From contig NC_057382.1 in assembly GCF_016906535.1 (NCBI RefSeq), positions 806,001 through 870,000 of the forward strand: a DNA stretch of 64,000 nucleotides. The letters run 5' to 3'. Below, in pieces: positions 1-9,916 of this stretch (the stretch's first letter is position 1; each line of letters opens with the position of its first letter). The position numbers and the translations under genes were made by a program. This DNA is from Rhizoctonia solani. Lineage: Eukaryota > Basidiomycota > Agaricomycetes > Cantharellales > Ceratobasidiaceae. The notes beneath the pieces were generated by a model. That model was given only the letters and a program-made list of their open reading frames with translations. It was not told where the DNA came from and searched no databases.

Positions 1-360
1 TCTTCTGGGAGGTGTGTGTGGATCTGTGCTGCTGGGGGCAGTCAGAAGGCGCTGAATTGCGCTCTCTACTGCTTGTGTAACGTCCTGCAACATGGTTTGT
101 TTCCAAGCATCTAGATGGCTGATAAGGTGCCCTGTGTTCTTCTCCAGTAGTCTGTGGAGCGCTGGGGGTTGAGATCTGCTGCTGGCATTGTCGCCTATGA
201 GATATCTGTGCAGGTGATTGAGTTTTGTAGCATCCTCTTGCTGCCAGAGGATTTCTGGACGGAGTTTGACCCTTGTGCAACTTATAGGTGCGTTGCAAGG
301 TCCTTCTAGTGTGGCTGGAGTGATAAGAGGGGATGCCTGCCTCAATGCAAGTGAGGCCAT
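1..360 (-). CDS. Gag-like protein, N-terminal part, open to window edge
   Basis: An uninterrupted minus-strand frame starts at ATG (360-358), just after an in-frame TAA, and runs off the window: about 120 codons without a stop. The visible part is polar. It contains an amphipathic stretch around residues 75-105 (LLEKNTGHLISHLDAWKQTM, then more heptad-like sequence) followed by a Pro/Thr/Ser-rich tail, which resembles the N-terminal coiled region of fungal Ty3/gypsy Gag proteins. Position downstream of an LTR and primer site supports Gag. No capsid core or zinc knuckle is visible yet, so the family call comes mainly from context. Confidence 0.5.
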   Translation of the reverse strand, partial: MASLALRQASPLITPATLEGPCNAPISCTRVKLRPEILWQQEDATKLNHLHRYLIGDNASSRSQPPALHRLLEKNTGHLISHLDAWKQTMLQDVTQAVESAIQRLLTAPSSTDPHTPPRR

Positions 361-611
361 TGATGATTTGCGTTATCTGGCATCTGCCATAGCGTCTGAT
401 GCAAACTACATGCAATCTGAGGGATGTATTGAGGTAAAAGAGTTCAGGTCTTTCTGAATCAATGTGAGGATAGCCTAGTTGGTGGTGTGCAATAACCCAG
501 TGCGCCCCATGGCAAGGGAAAAGAGAACTGTAAGAAGTAAAGGTGGGGATGAGGACCTGAGTGATGTCCAGGTTGATAAATTGGCTACAGCCAGGAAAGA
601 ACAATTCACAA

Positions 612-1063
612 TGTCACAACCAAGAGTGGAATGACTGCTATGAGATATTGGGACAATTCACACAGATGAGGGAGTGGGAAATTGACAAGGTGAATTGTTC
701 TTGGGGTTTCCAAGCCAATTCACAGTCTTCTTTTATAACAAAAGTGAAAGGGGGTAAATACAAGGAGGAGGGACAGTGTCTGGGCCGCACAACTTGGAAG
801 CATGATGGAGCATATGGCTCAGAAGCTCTACACATTGAACCGGGCCGGTGTGCAGCAAGATAAGCAAGATAGAAGCACTTAGAGCGGAGTAAGTCCAGGC
901 TAAGTGCAAGAAGGGAACAAGGAAGAGGGAAGAACATAAACAGGGAAGATAGGAACTATGCAAACAGATGAGATGGATACAGATGAGTCCCCCAGACAAA
1001 TACCCTGGGGGGAGGGAGGTGACAGGCAGCACATAATTATGTCAGGAGGTGAGGCTCATGACA
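612..1063 (-). repeat. 5' LTR of element F
   Basis: 452 bp with inverted ends TGTCA...TGACA. On the minus strand a TATA box (TATAAAAG, about 731-738) lies about 30 bases before AAGAACAATTCAC (702-690). That 13-mer is exactly complementary to the primer site just outside the LTR (597-609), as expected if the transcript starts near 702 and folds back to prime reverse transcription. Confidence 0.65.
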
Positions 1064-3546
1064 GTTCTGCTAGCCCTTTTGCAGATACCTTCTTAGTTGT
1101 TGGGATAAAATGCCCAAGCTTAGAGAACAAATCTATAACCACCAGTACGGCGTTGTACCCTTGTGACTTAGGGAAACCAGTGATGAAGTTGTATGAGATG
1201 GTATGGAAGGGGAACAGGGGAACTTCCAGGGGTTTCAAAGCAATGGTGGGAGCATGAGCACATTGATTGGCCTGGCAGGTGGGGCAACACTCAACCCATT
1301 CTTTGGCTGAGGACTTCATTCCTGGCCACCAGTAATTCCAGCTCAGGAGTTTGAGGGTTCTCTGTTGACCTGGATGTCCCACCAGAGGTGAGTTGTGGAA
1401 TTCCTTCAGTAGTTGTTCTTTGAGGGGTTCTGAGTCAGGGACTACCAATTTTCCACGGTACCATAGAAGGTCTTCCTCCCAATTGTAATTCCTGTGAGCT
1501 TTCCAAATTGAGGGAGGGGCATTGTCTGCATCTTCTGTTAGGAAACTGATGATGGCATTGAGGGAAGGGTCCTCCCTTAATTTGGAGCAAATTTCTGTGA
1601 CGATTTCAAGCTCTTCTTCCAACATGTTGGCAAATACTTCTGAGGGGAGCATGATTTCTGGTTCCTGGGGTGTGTCTGTGTAATCTGACCTTCTGGACAG
1701 GGCATCTGATTTTCCCAACTGTTTCCCTGGGCAGTAGTGTATTTCAAAATTGAAATCACTCAAGAATACGCGCCAACAGGCATGCCTCCAATTAAATGTC
1801 TGTGCCTGCATCCAGTATTCCAAATTCCTGTGGTTGGTGAAAACTTGAATTGGCTTATGCATGGCTTCCAAGAAGATGTGCCATTCCTCCAGGGCTTTGA
1901 TGATGGCCAGCAACTCCTTGTTGTAGGTATTGTAACTTGCCTCAGCTCCTGAAAACAACTTGGATATGTACGCAATTGGGTGCAGACAGTTATCCTCCCC
2001 TTGTTGACTAAGGATTGTTCCCATGGCTACTCCTGACACGTCTGTTTCTAGGTAGTAAGGTAGTTCCAGGTTTGAGTGGATCAAGACTGGTGATCTTGTG
2101 ACAAGGGACTTTGGAATGCTTCCTCCTCTTTAGGTCCCTATAACCAAGGGGAATCCTTTTTGGTGAGGTTATGCAAGGGTTGAGCCACTGAACTGAAATT
2201 AGGAATGAACTGGCAGAGGTAATTCACAAATCCTAGGAAAGCCTGGACCTGTTTGACTGTCTTCAGCTGTGGCCTTGATGTAACTGCTTTGATCTTCTTT
2301 TGATCCATGGAGAAGCTGGCTGGGGAGATGACAATACCAAGGTAGTCAACCATTGTAACATGGAAATGGCACTTGGAGAGTTTGCAAAATAGCTGATTCT
2401 TCATTAGCCTGGAAAGGACTTCCCTTATGTGGGTAGGGTGCTCCTCTGGTTTCTCCAAAAAATCAAGATGTTGTCCAAGTAGATTACCACCATCACGTCA
2501 ATTAGGTCCTGGAACAGATTGTTCATACAATGTTGAAAGGCTGCAGGTGCATTAGTCAGACCAAAGGGCATTACCAAGTACTCAAAGAGCCCATATTTGG
2601 TTCTGAAGGCAGTCTTCTCATCACCTTCCTTGATGCGCACATTGTTGTATCCCCACCTTAGGTCTAATTTGGTAAACATCTTGGCATGACATAGTTTAGC
2701 CATGAGGTCATCTTGTTGTGGCAAGGGGTAAATGCTTTTGTGTGTGATGTCATTCAATTTCTGGTAATCAACAACCAACCTAAGGGATCCATCAGCTTTC
2801 TTGACAAACATCACAGGAGTGCCTGCAGATGAGGTACTGGGGCGGATTTTGCCCATGGCTAGTTCCTCATCAATGTGTTGCTTGAGTGCCTTAGATTCTG
2901 CATCAGTCATGCCATAGATAGGTCCAGGTGAGAGTTTGGTGTTGGGAATAAGGTCAATTGCAATGTTGTACTCCCTATGTGGGGGGAGGACCTTAAATTC
3001 CTCTTCACCAAAGACCTTGGCAAATTTGTGGTACTGAGCAGGTAGGTCAGCCAGTGGGTCCAAGTCTGCTTCTTCCTCAGAGGCAATCTGAACTTGTTCA
3101 GGGAATGTGACTAATCCCTGTTGCTAGTCAATGAGGGGAGCTTCTGCTGTGAGCCAAGTCATGCCTAGGATTGCCAGTGTGTTGCCAATAGGACAAACTA
3201 GAAAGGGGATAGAGTGTGAATGGCCATTGGCTGAGACTGCAAGTTGAACCTGATGCCAAATGCAACCAGTCTGGGATATAGTACCATCTAGCATTCTCAC
3301 AACTTGTGGATTTTCAAGTTGGGTTTTTGGGATTTTGTATTTTTCTACAATTGATGGAGAGATGAAATTCAAAGTGGCCCCTGAATCTATGAGGGTTTTC
3401 AAGGGTTCTGCCAGGAAATTCTGGACATAAAGATTGATAAAGAGTAACAGTTTTTTATTCAAGTCTAAGGCAAGAGATACAAATTCAATACTATCTAAAT
3501 TGTCCATTTTTTGAGTCAGGGGCTTGGCAGCAGTCCTTGACTTCAA
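1064..3546 (-). pseudogene. Pol (protease-RT-RNase H-integrase), frameshifted and truncated
   Basis: Minus-strand pieces in order. 3546-3124: aspartic protease with LIDSGATLNFIS and a C-terminal ILGMTW. 3063-2425: reverse transcriptase with LVVDYQKLN, FTKLDLRWGYN, MPFGLTNAPAAFQ and YLDN. 2458-2138: thumb/connection, after a frame change. 2084-1064: RNase H (ETDVSGVAMGTILSQ), then the integrase zinc-binding His/Cys module (HNSPLVGHPG...CCPTC) and the first catalytic Asp region (VVIDLFSK). Frame changes near 2430-2460, 2090-2130 and 3063-3124 and the truncation at 1063 show it is dead. The RT box reads YLDN instead of YxDD, which should cost polymerase activity. Confidence 0.88.
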
Positions 3547-5515
3547 TCTTTTCCTGACTCAGCATCCTTGGCCACCTTGGCTGTCTCCTTGATTGTAGCC
3601 TTCCATCCATTAGGGCATTGTTTGATGCCATGCCCCTTCTGACTGCATTTGATGCAGAGGCCAGCAGCACAGCAATGGTCTTGTTCCTCCAGGGTGATGT
3701 AATTTGGGTCCTTGGATAGGCAAACCCTGCTAGTGGTGGTGGAAGTGGAGGTGGCCATGGTGGCTGGGGACTTAGCAGGCTGCTTTTTGGGACAATTTTC
3801 CTTGTTTTTGCAGTGGGTGTTGTCAATTTTAATGGAAGCCGCAAAAATGGCTTCTGTCAGAGCCAACAACTACCAAAGGGTAATCCTAACAAGCTATTGC
3901 CTAATATAGGACTTATCAGCTAGTAGGGCCTAACAATGCTTGGGGGCAATGCCAGGAAAGGGGTAGGACAAGACCTGATATAGTAAAGTGCACTATGCTG
4001 TAAAGACAGCAGGGCTAAGAACCTTTGACAGGGACTGGCATGCTCTCAGGCAATACTCTAAAGTGTATGTCTTAGGGTAGGTAGATGTAGGAAGGGGATA
4101 AGAGGTTGAGTTCTGAGGCTTAAGGCTCTCAGAACCCTCCTTATATATTCAACAGAGAAGGGGAAGAGTAATTACATGTACAAACATAACAACAAAGATA
4201 AGGTCACATGACCAGAGATAAGAAAGACGTGATCACATGACCTTTAGTCATGTGATTAGATTACATAATAAGTGCTCAGCACCTAAATAGCATAAAGATG
4301 CATATATCCATAAATCTTCATGAAAATAGCGCATATATTCACTATTCCTTTGACTTAGTGGATTCTAAGGTGGTCACACCTCTAGGGCATGACAGCTTCA
4401 AGGTTGTCTGGGATGTTGTCCTTTGTGGACAGAAGCTCCTTCACCTTCCAGTGGAGGCTGCGTGTGAACTGGGCTATGTATGCCTCCTCATTCCAATCTA
4501 GTTCTGCAATTAGGTTGCAGAATTTGGTGACATACTCCGCCATTGAGGCAGTCTGGGTGAGGGCAGCTATTTTGCATGCTGCAGCTTGTTTGGCATTGGG
4601 ATTGGCAAATGCCTCCTTGAAGTGGACTGTCAGCCCTGGAATAGTGGTAGGGGCATTCCCTTCTCCCTTGATAATGTTGCCTATGAGCGGGAGAGCCCAA
4701 TCAGCTGCCTTGTCCTCCATGTGATAGAGGATCCATACAACCATCTGCTCATCCTTGTCAAACTAGTTGCAGTGTAAGGCCCCCCATAGCAACATACAAT
4801 CAAGCCATTGAACAGCCTTATGCGCCCTGGTGTTGCCCTTAAAGGGGTCAGGTAGCTCCATTTTGGGATGTTTTGTATTGGAGCTTGAGTCAAAGGGGGT
4901 AAGGGCCCTCAAATCCCTAGGCATGCTGCAAGGCTCTTTTTTGATTTGCCTGCAGGGTTCTTCTGGCCAGGGTTCCTCTTCCTTGGAGTTGTAGACAAAC
5001 CCTGGTCTTCTGAGGGGTTTGAAAGGGGCTTTGTGCCCAGGCCTAACCATTCCTGGAGTTTTGGTTTGACCTCCTTGCTGTCCTGGGGGGGGTTGAAGGC
5101 CCAGCTGTTGTGCTAGGCTTTCCTTGATCCTTATCCAAGACAAAGTTGTTGGTCTCCCTGCATAGGGCAATGAGCTGGGTGATGACTTTGCCCTGGGACT
5201 TGACTTGGTCCTGCAGGGCCCCAACTTGGGTGGATAAGGCTTGGATAGCCTTGAGGAGAGCAACAGGTGTTGGCTCTGGTTCCATTCTGGGCAAGTCTCA
5301 TGGAGAGGGAGATGCACTGCAAGAGGGTGGTTGGGAATGGGTTGGAACTGAGCAATAGGAGGAGTGGCTTGAGGGATGTGAGTAGGGGTGAGGGACACCA
5401 GAGTGTGTGGAGGGAATATTGGAGATGGCATGGGGGAAGTGTGCCTGTGACAGGACTTATGAGCAGTTTTTCTGCAGAGTGTGTACGCTAAGTCCCTGCA
5501 TTGTACACCTAGCAT
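3543..5515 (-). pseudogene. Gag with CCHC zinc knuckle, split by a solo LTR
   Basis: The likely start is the ATG at 5294 (MPRMEPEP): a helical N-terminus (ALLKAIQALSTQVGALQDQV) and then a Pro/Ser-rich linker. After a frame change near 5045 the capsid-like part follows (PKMELPDPFKGNTRAHKAVQ; WILYHMEDKAADWALPLIGN; FKEAFANPNAK; LHWKVKELLSTKDNIP). The frame is interrupted by the solo A LTR (3855-4394) and resumes with a zinc knuckle C-x2-C-x4-H-x4-C (CIKCSQKGHGIKQC), ending at 3543. The protease follows at once. A longer upstream frame (to 5515) exists but looks like leader sequence. A stop before FDKDEQMV adds to the decay. Confidence 0.82.
3855..4394. repeat. Solo LTR, family A
   Basis: 540 bp with ends TGTCA...TGACA, flanked on both sides by GCTTC (3850-3854 and 4395-4399): a perfect 5-bp TSD. 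A second copy at 7928-8468 shares the same ends and most of its sequence. It sits inside gag of the B element and so is younger than it. It contains TATATAAGG-type boxes and GATCACATGA/TCATGTGA palindromes. Transcriptional orientation is not certain. Confidence 0.93.
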
Positions 5516-5789
5516 TGGACTACCCCTACAACAAATCAGCAGATCTGGTCAATTGTGATATGAGCAGGTTATTAGCAAGTGGGTGGTTCAGCTGTCTGGG
5601 ATTGCTATCTGCTGAGTTCCAGCAAAACTTGTGGTATGCAGGGGATCAGGACTTGTCTGCCTTGTAGCAATTTGGTACTACATGGGGGTGGTGGACTGTG
5701 GATTATTCTGTCCCCAAAGTGGCCCCAATCATGTGTGTTTCCCTTGTGCTAGTACAGGGAGCCTTCTCCTTGTTGAATCAAGCCTACAA

Positions 5790-5802
5790 AAGTCAATTTT
5801 AC
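5790..5802 (-). promoter_or_regulatory. Self-priming primer-binding site of the B element
   Basis: AAGTCAATTTTAC (plus strand) lies two bases inside the LTR edge. It is the inverted complement, with two mismatches, of GTAAAATCAACTT at 6072-6084 in this LTR. The match is perfect to the same LTR position in the solo copy at 47514-47526 (GTAAAATTGACTT). This is the geometry known for Tf1/sushi-type self-priming, where the transcript's 5' end primes reverse transcription in place of a tRNA. Confidence 0.7.
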
Positions 5803-5804
5803 AA

Positions 5805-6377
5805 TGTTGTACACCAACTGTAAGGTTGGGTACTTGCTAGTGGTGGGCACTTGAGGCCGTACTACTACAGACAAAGCTTATGTAATCTAACTTATCTGGG
5901 CTATACTACTGCTATGCTAAATTGCTTAAGGCAACTACTAACTATCTACTGTTGGCAATGGGGCCTTTGGCCTGGAGGTGTGGTGAGTTAAATAAGGGGG
6001 TAAGTGTCTTCTGCTACTGGGGGCCAGCTACTTAGCTGGCTGGGTACCTCCTCTAATGGATAAGAGACAAGGTAAAATCAACTTGGGGGTTCCAAGTGAT
6101 TTTCCTGCTGTATATATAGAGACAAAAGGAACATATGTACATGGTCAATGTGCATGAGAAAAGAAGAGTCTGTATGAAATAAAAAGCATGCTGCAGGCTG
6201 CGCAGAAGTGTGGATTTCTCCTAAGCGCCCTTGGCACAGCATCTTGGCATGGCATCTTGGCATTTATAAGCACCAGGATCACGTGATCAAAAAGGTAAAG
6301 ATATAAGTTCGTAAAAAATACTAAAAAATAGAGAAAATTTGGGAGATTCTGGTGGTATGTTTCAAGAGGGTGTAACA
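5805..6377 (-). repeat. 5' LTR of the B-family element
   Basis: 573 bp; plus-strand ends TGTTGTACACC...GGGTGTAACA. Homologous to LTRs at 47259, 52975, 54429 and 62375. On the minus strand, TATATATA (about 6107-6117) lies about 30 bases before the self-primer segment (6084-6072). The outer edge joins DE LTR sequence. Confidence 0.88.
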
Positions 6378-7655
6378 GTGACTAAGGGTATGTATACTTA
6401 AGGTCTCTGGGATAGTATCTTAGGTAAAGGGGTTACCTGACTAATGTACAGGATTTATAGGATCTGCCTAAGTATAGGACTTATATATGCTTAAGTAAGA
6501 CTTAAGACTTATGGAGTGTACCTAAAATATATCTAGGATTTATGAGATATTGTAGATAAAGCTATCTACAATATAGGAGTATGGTTGATTGAAACACTAT
6601 CACTCAATCACAACAATCCTTACAGTATTGTTGCACTATCCTCAATGTTGAACTCAACAACTGTGACAGTCAAGGGGCACAGGGTTGCAATAAGTACACT
6701 AATAGGTTACCCCGTGTCTGTTGGGACTGGCCTATGGTCTTAGTGCACCAAATAACCTCCTATGCTGTTTACAGTGAGTCAATCACTAAAGTCAATGCAC
6801 AGATAAGCTGTTAAAGGCTTGTGTGTATATGTCAATATATAAGAGTGGATAAATGGATGCATTAGAAGCGTCTTCACAGGGTCCTTTTATACCCCAAGAA
6901 GGTGCACAAACAAATATATACATGATTGATACCAAGAGGGGGTACAGGGGATACATGTGGCAACTGAAACACTTAGGAGAGCCAATACTTTGGTACATAG
7001 TAAACAAGCAACAGATCCTAATAATTGCCCCAAGGCAGTATTTACCTGTGTGGGTCCTTGGATGTCCCAAGGATAAGTGTTTCATCCTTGGAGTAAACAG
7101 TCCCAAAGGTAGGATACCACTGTACTGGGTACTTACAGTAAATAGGGCATAACTCCGCCAAATGTTGTCCGTTTTGGGAGTTTGACCCAGCGTTCTGGAG
7201 CGCACAAACAGGCGCACCCAAGCGCAAGCAATTCAGCAGTGTGGGATGCCCGGGTGATGGAGAAAAGGCGCATTTAGTGCATTGGCGCTTAAGCGCTGAT
7301 TAAGCGCTGGAGCACTTGCCTATGCAACAGGGGGGACCCTGAATATTTCTGTGTGTAGCCACAAGATAGAATCTTAACTAATAAATACCACAAACAGGAG
7401 AAATATTACTTATTACTGTTTATCTACTCAGCTGAATTTATATATATTTAAATGAGTGAGAAAACAGCATATATGCAAAAGATATTGCATATTAAGGGTA
7501 TTCCTGAGGTTTATAGGTTTTGCAAAGGTTGCAATTGGATAGAGGGACCTTGAAAACCCTAGTTTGCATCTTTATCTCATTTTATTTACTGTAAGATTAC
7601 TAGGGTAATTAATAAAATAAGTACAGATTATTGAAGAAATGTCATATCCATAACA
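6378..7655 (-). repeat. DE-family LTR, truncated copy
   Basis: Matches DE copies at 39594-48391 and 55157-59839 from the GTGACTAAGGG point to the ATCCATAACA terminus. The remainder lies beyond the B element that inserted into it. It contains GCGC-rich palindromes at 7262-7312 (GGCGCTTAAGCGC type). Its TATA box reads TATAAAAGG on the minus strand, which is taken as sense. Confidence 0.8.
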
Positions 7656-7927
7656 GTTTACCTGTATTCCCACATGGCCACAAGTGCCAGCTGCCTTGAT
7701 GCCCCTTAAGGATGTCTAGGACACTGTGACCCTTGTATTTAGTAAAAATACATACCATTCATTGCTACAGCCAAAGCTTCCTTGTCATCAACTTTGGTTG
7801 TGACAGCTGCACCAGGCTCATCTGGTGGGTTTCATGCTTCCAATCCTATAGCTTGGAACCTTACCATATGCCTTCAAATGGTTTGTGTTGTAGACACACT
7901 TAATACCAGGGGTTTTAATCCCATTTT
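7656..7927. other. No gene recognised
   Basis: No ORF or repeat boundary found. A short stretch around 7678-7730 (CCACAAGTGCC...GATGTCTAGGACA) resembles 9170-9215 (CCACAAGTGCC...AATGTCTAGGACA), so both may be remnants of one unknown repeat or gene. The segment ends at the ATTTT target site of the next solo LTR. Confidence 0.4.
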
Positions 7928-8468
7928 TGTCAGAGCTAACAACTATCACAAGGTAAACTTAACTAGCTAACAGCCCAGAAGGACTTAAGTATGGGCTAGT
8001 AGGATCCAACAGAGCTCAAGGCAACTGCCAGATAAGGGGTTGGACAAGATCAATATAGTAAGAGTGCACTATGCTATAAAGATAGCTGGGCAATCAACCT
8101 TTGACAGGGACTGGTATGCTCTCAGGCAATACTCTTAAGTGTATGTCTTAGGGTAGTAGTGTGGGATGGGGATAAGAGGTTGAGTTCTGAGGCATAAGGC
8201 TCTCAGAACCCTCCTTATATATTCAACAGGAAGGAGGAATAGTATATACAGTAACAAGCACAAAAACAAAGATAAGGTCACATGACCAAAGATAACAAAA
8301 GCATGATCACATGACTGAAGGTCATGTGATTGTATTACATAATAAGCACTCAGTGCCTAATCTAACATAAAGTGCATTTATCCATAAACCTTCAGGAGAA
8401 TGGTGCATATATTCACATTTTCTTTGACTTAGTGGATTGCAATGTGGTCACACCTCTAGGGCATGACA
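7928..8468. repeat. Solo LTR, family A (second copy)
   Basis: 541 bp with ends TGTCAGAGC...GGGCATGACA, flanked by perfect 5-bp repeats ATTTT (7923-7927 and 8469-8473). Same family as 3855-4394. Confidence 0.93.
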
Positions 8469-9916
8469 ATTTTCTCAATTTTAAACAAAGGCAAACAGAC
8501 AAGTTTTTCAATCACATGACTTTGGTGCTTATGTCATATCCTAAGTGCCTTGCCACATCCCCCTCCCTGCTTAGTCAGTAGACATAGCCACCTCCACCTT
8601 GATGACATGTAGGTGACACATATGCATGAATAAGGCTGCAGTTGGAGCAGGGTTCTTATTTGATATGGTAGTGGACATAGTATATTTGTAATTAGTTCAC
8701 CCTTGGAATAAATAAGGAGGCCAACCAACCATGGTAACACCCAGGTTGATTACCTCTTGTTGCATCCCCCTTTGTACACAGTAGAGCTGTAACACAGGTA
8801 CCTGTGTGGAACCTGTGTTGCAGTTTGCTTGACAGGGATGCAATCAACTTGCATGCGCAGTAGCTTATTCAAGCACCCTCAACAAGGGCTATTGATTGAG
8901 CTATTGTGCACATGGGACAGAGCCAAACTGTGGGCTGTAGCAAGCAACATGGGTTGGGCACAGGTACCTGTGTTACACCTCTAGTACCCAGGACCTTAGG
9001 TCTGGGTTCCACTAAGTAGTCACATTGTTACCACTGCCTTAACCAGCTTTCTCACTGAAGTTACATAGTTTGCCATTGCCCTTACAGCCTTGGTCATTGT
9101 AGTTAGGTAGTTAGGTGCCATAGGATAGTCTTCACCACCTTAAGCAGTATCTACTTGTACACACCCAGCCACAAGTGCCATCCCCCTTGGCATCCAGACA
9201 ATGTCTAGGACAGTTTGTGGATGATGCATTTTTCTGCAACAAGGACATTTTCACAAAGACTTTCTGCTGAAGGCATGGTGGTAGCAGCTTGGTAGAGTGA
9301 GCAAACACTCAGCTAAGGTTGTTGGTTGCATCAACTGTCAATCAGGGCCAACAGTTGTCATTGTGTTTCCAAGTCTAACACTGCAGTGCATCATGTGGCC
9401 TTGACTTGCAACCCAACCATCCCCTCACACCTTTCAGAGCTTGAAGAATCCCCTTATGCATAAGCCAACTATTGTCAGGCTTGGCCACCTACCTGCAAGT
9501 TCTGCTTGCATCTTGGTGCCCCAGCTCTCATCTCCACAGTCCATGCTGGATCCCTCATTGCCACTGGTCTCTGACAATACTCATGTATACACATATTTAT
9601 ATATTTGTTTTATACCAATGATATCTTAATGGACACACAAAGCCACCAAAGCCTAAGTCTTGAGTTAATATAAGTATTGTTAAAATCAATGTTGGAGGGT
9701 GTGGCTTCAATCCATATAAGCCAAAAATAAATTATTGATGAGTTTGCTGCTCCCAAGCCACTAGAGTATTGTTTGAGGCAACACCAGACAGCTTCTTCAG
9801 GGTCTTCCTTTTGCTTAAAAGTCCTTTTTGGGAAACATTTGGACCAACTTGCACACTTGCACTTGTTGTCAACTTTGCTTTCTTGCTACCTCTTGCTACC
9901 TCTTTTTCACTGCACC
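8469..9916. other. Non-coding stretch, apart from the MITE at 8782-8983
   Basis: No ORF with a credible product. Only the hAT MITE and the weak similarity around 9170-9215 were recognised. The end of the segment may hold the promoter and 5' leader of the gene starting at 9917. Confidence 0.4.
8782..8983. mobile_element. hAT-type MITE, 202 bp
   Basis: Terminal inverted repeats of 25 bp (TAGAGCTGTAACACAGGTAC... against TAGAGGTGTAACACAGGTAC..., one mismatch) start with TAGAG, a typical hAT end. The flanks are GTACACAG (8774-8781) and GTACCCAG (8984-8991): an 8-bp TSD with one mismatch. No coding capacity. Confidence 0.88.

Larger units (their letters stand above)
1..1063 (-). mobile_element. 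5' end of a minus-strand LTR retrotransposon (family F), running off the window
   Basis: Read on the minus strand, this is an LTR (612-1063), a primer-binding site touching it (597-609), a leader of about 240 bases and the start of a gag-like ORF that runs off the left edge. It interrupts the integrase of the element that starts at 1064: integrase similarity stops abruptly at 1063/1064. The 5-bp TSD should be GTTCT (1064-1068), with its partner outside the window. Seen: LTR ends TGTCA/TGACA, primer complementarity, open frame. Inferred: that the rest of the element lies to the left. Confidence 0.7.
1064..6377 (-). mobile_element. Degenerate Ty3/gypsy element, LTR family B, minus strand
   Basis: Order on the minus strand: 5' LTR (6377-5805), primer site (5802-5790), gag with zinc knuckle, protease, reverse transcriptase, RNase H and the start of integrase. 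The element is cut at 1064 by element F, so the integrase end, chromodomain and 3' LTR lie outside the window. A solo LTR of family A (3855-4394) splits gag. The bases just outside the 5' LTR (GTGAC, 6378-6382) continue a DE LTR, so this element landed inside a DE LTR and the second GTGAC should lie to the left. The plus-strand element at 50867-53523 is a close relative. Confidence 0.85.

Noticed and set aside
6792..7227. 141-codon ORF in the DE LTR, repeated at 40332-40661, 49983-50429 and 55537-56022
   Set aside because: It lies across the LTR promoter and differs in frame and length among copies, with no known product; incidental frame.
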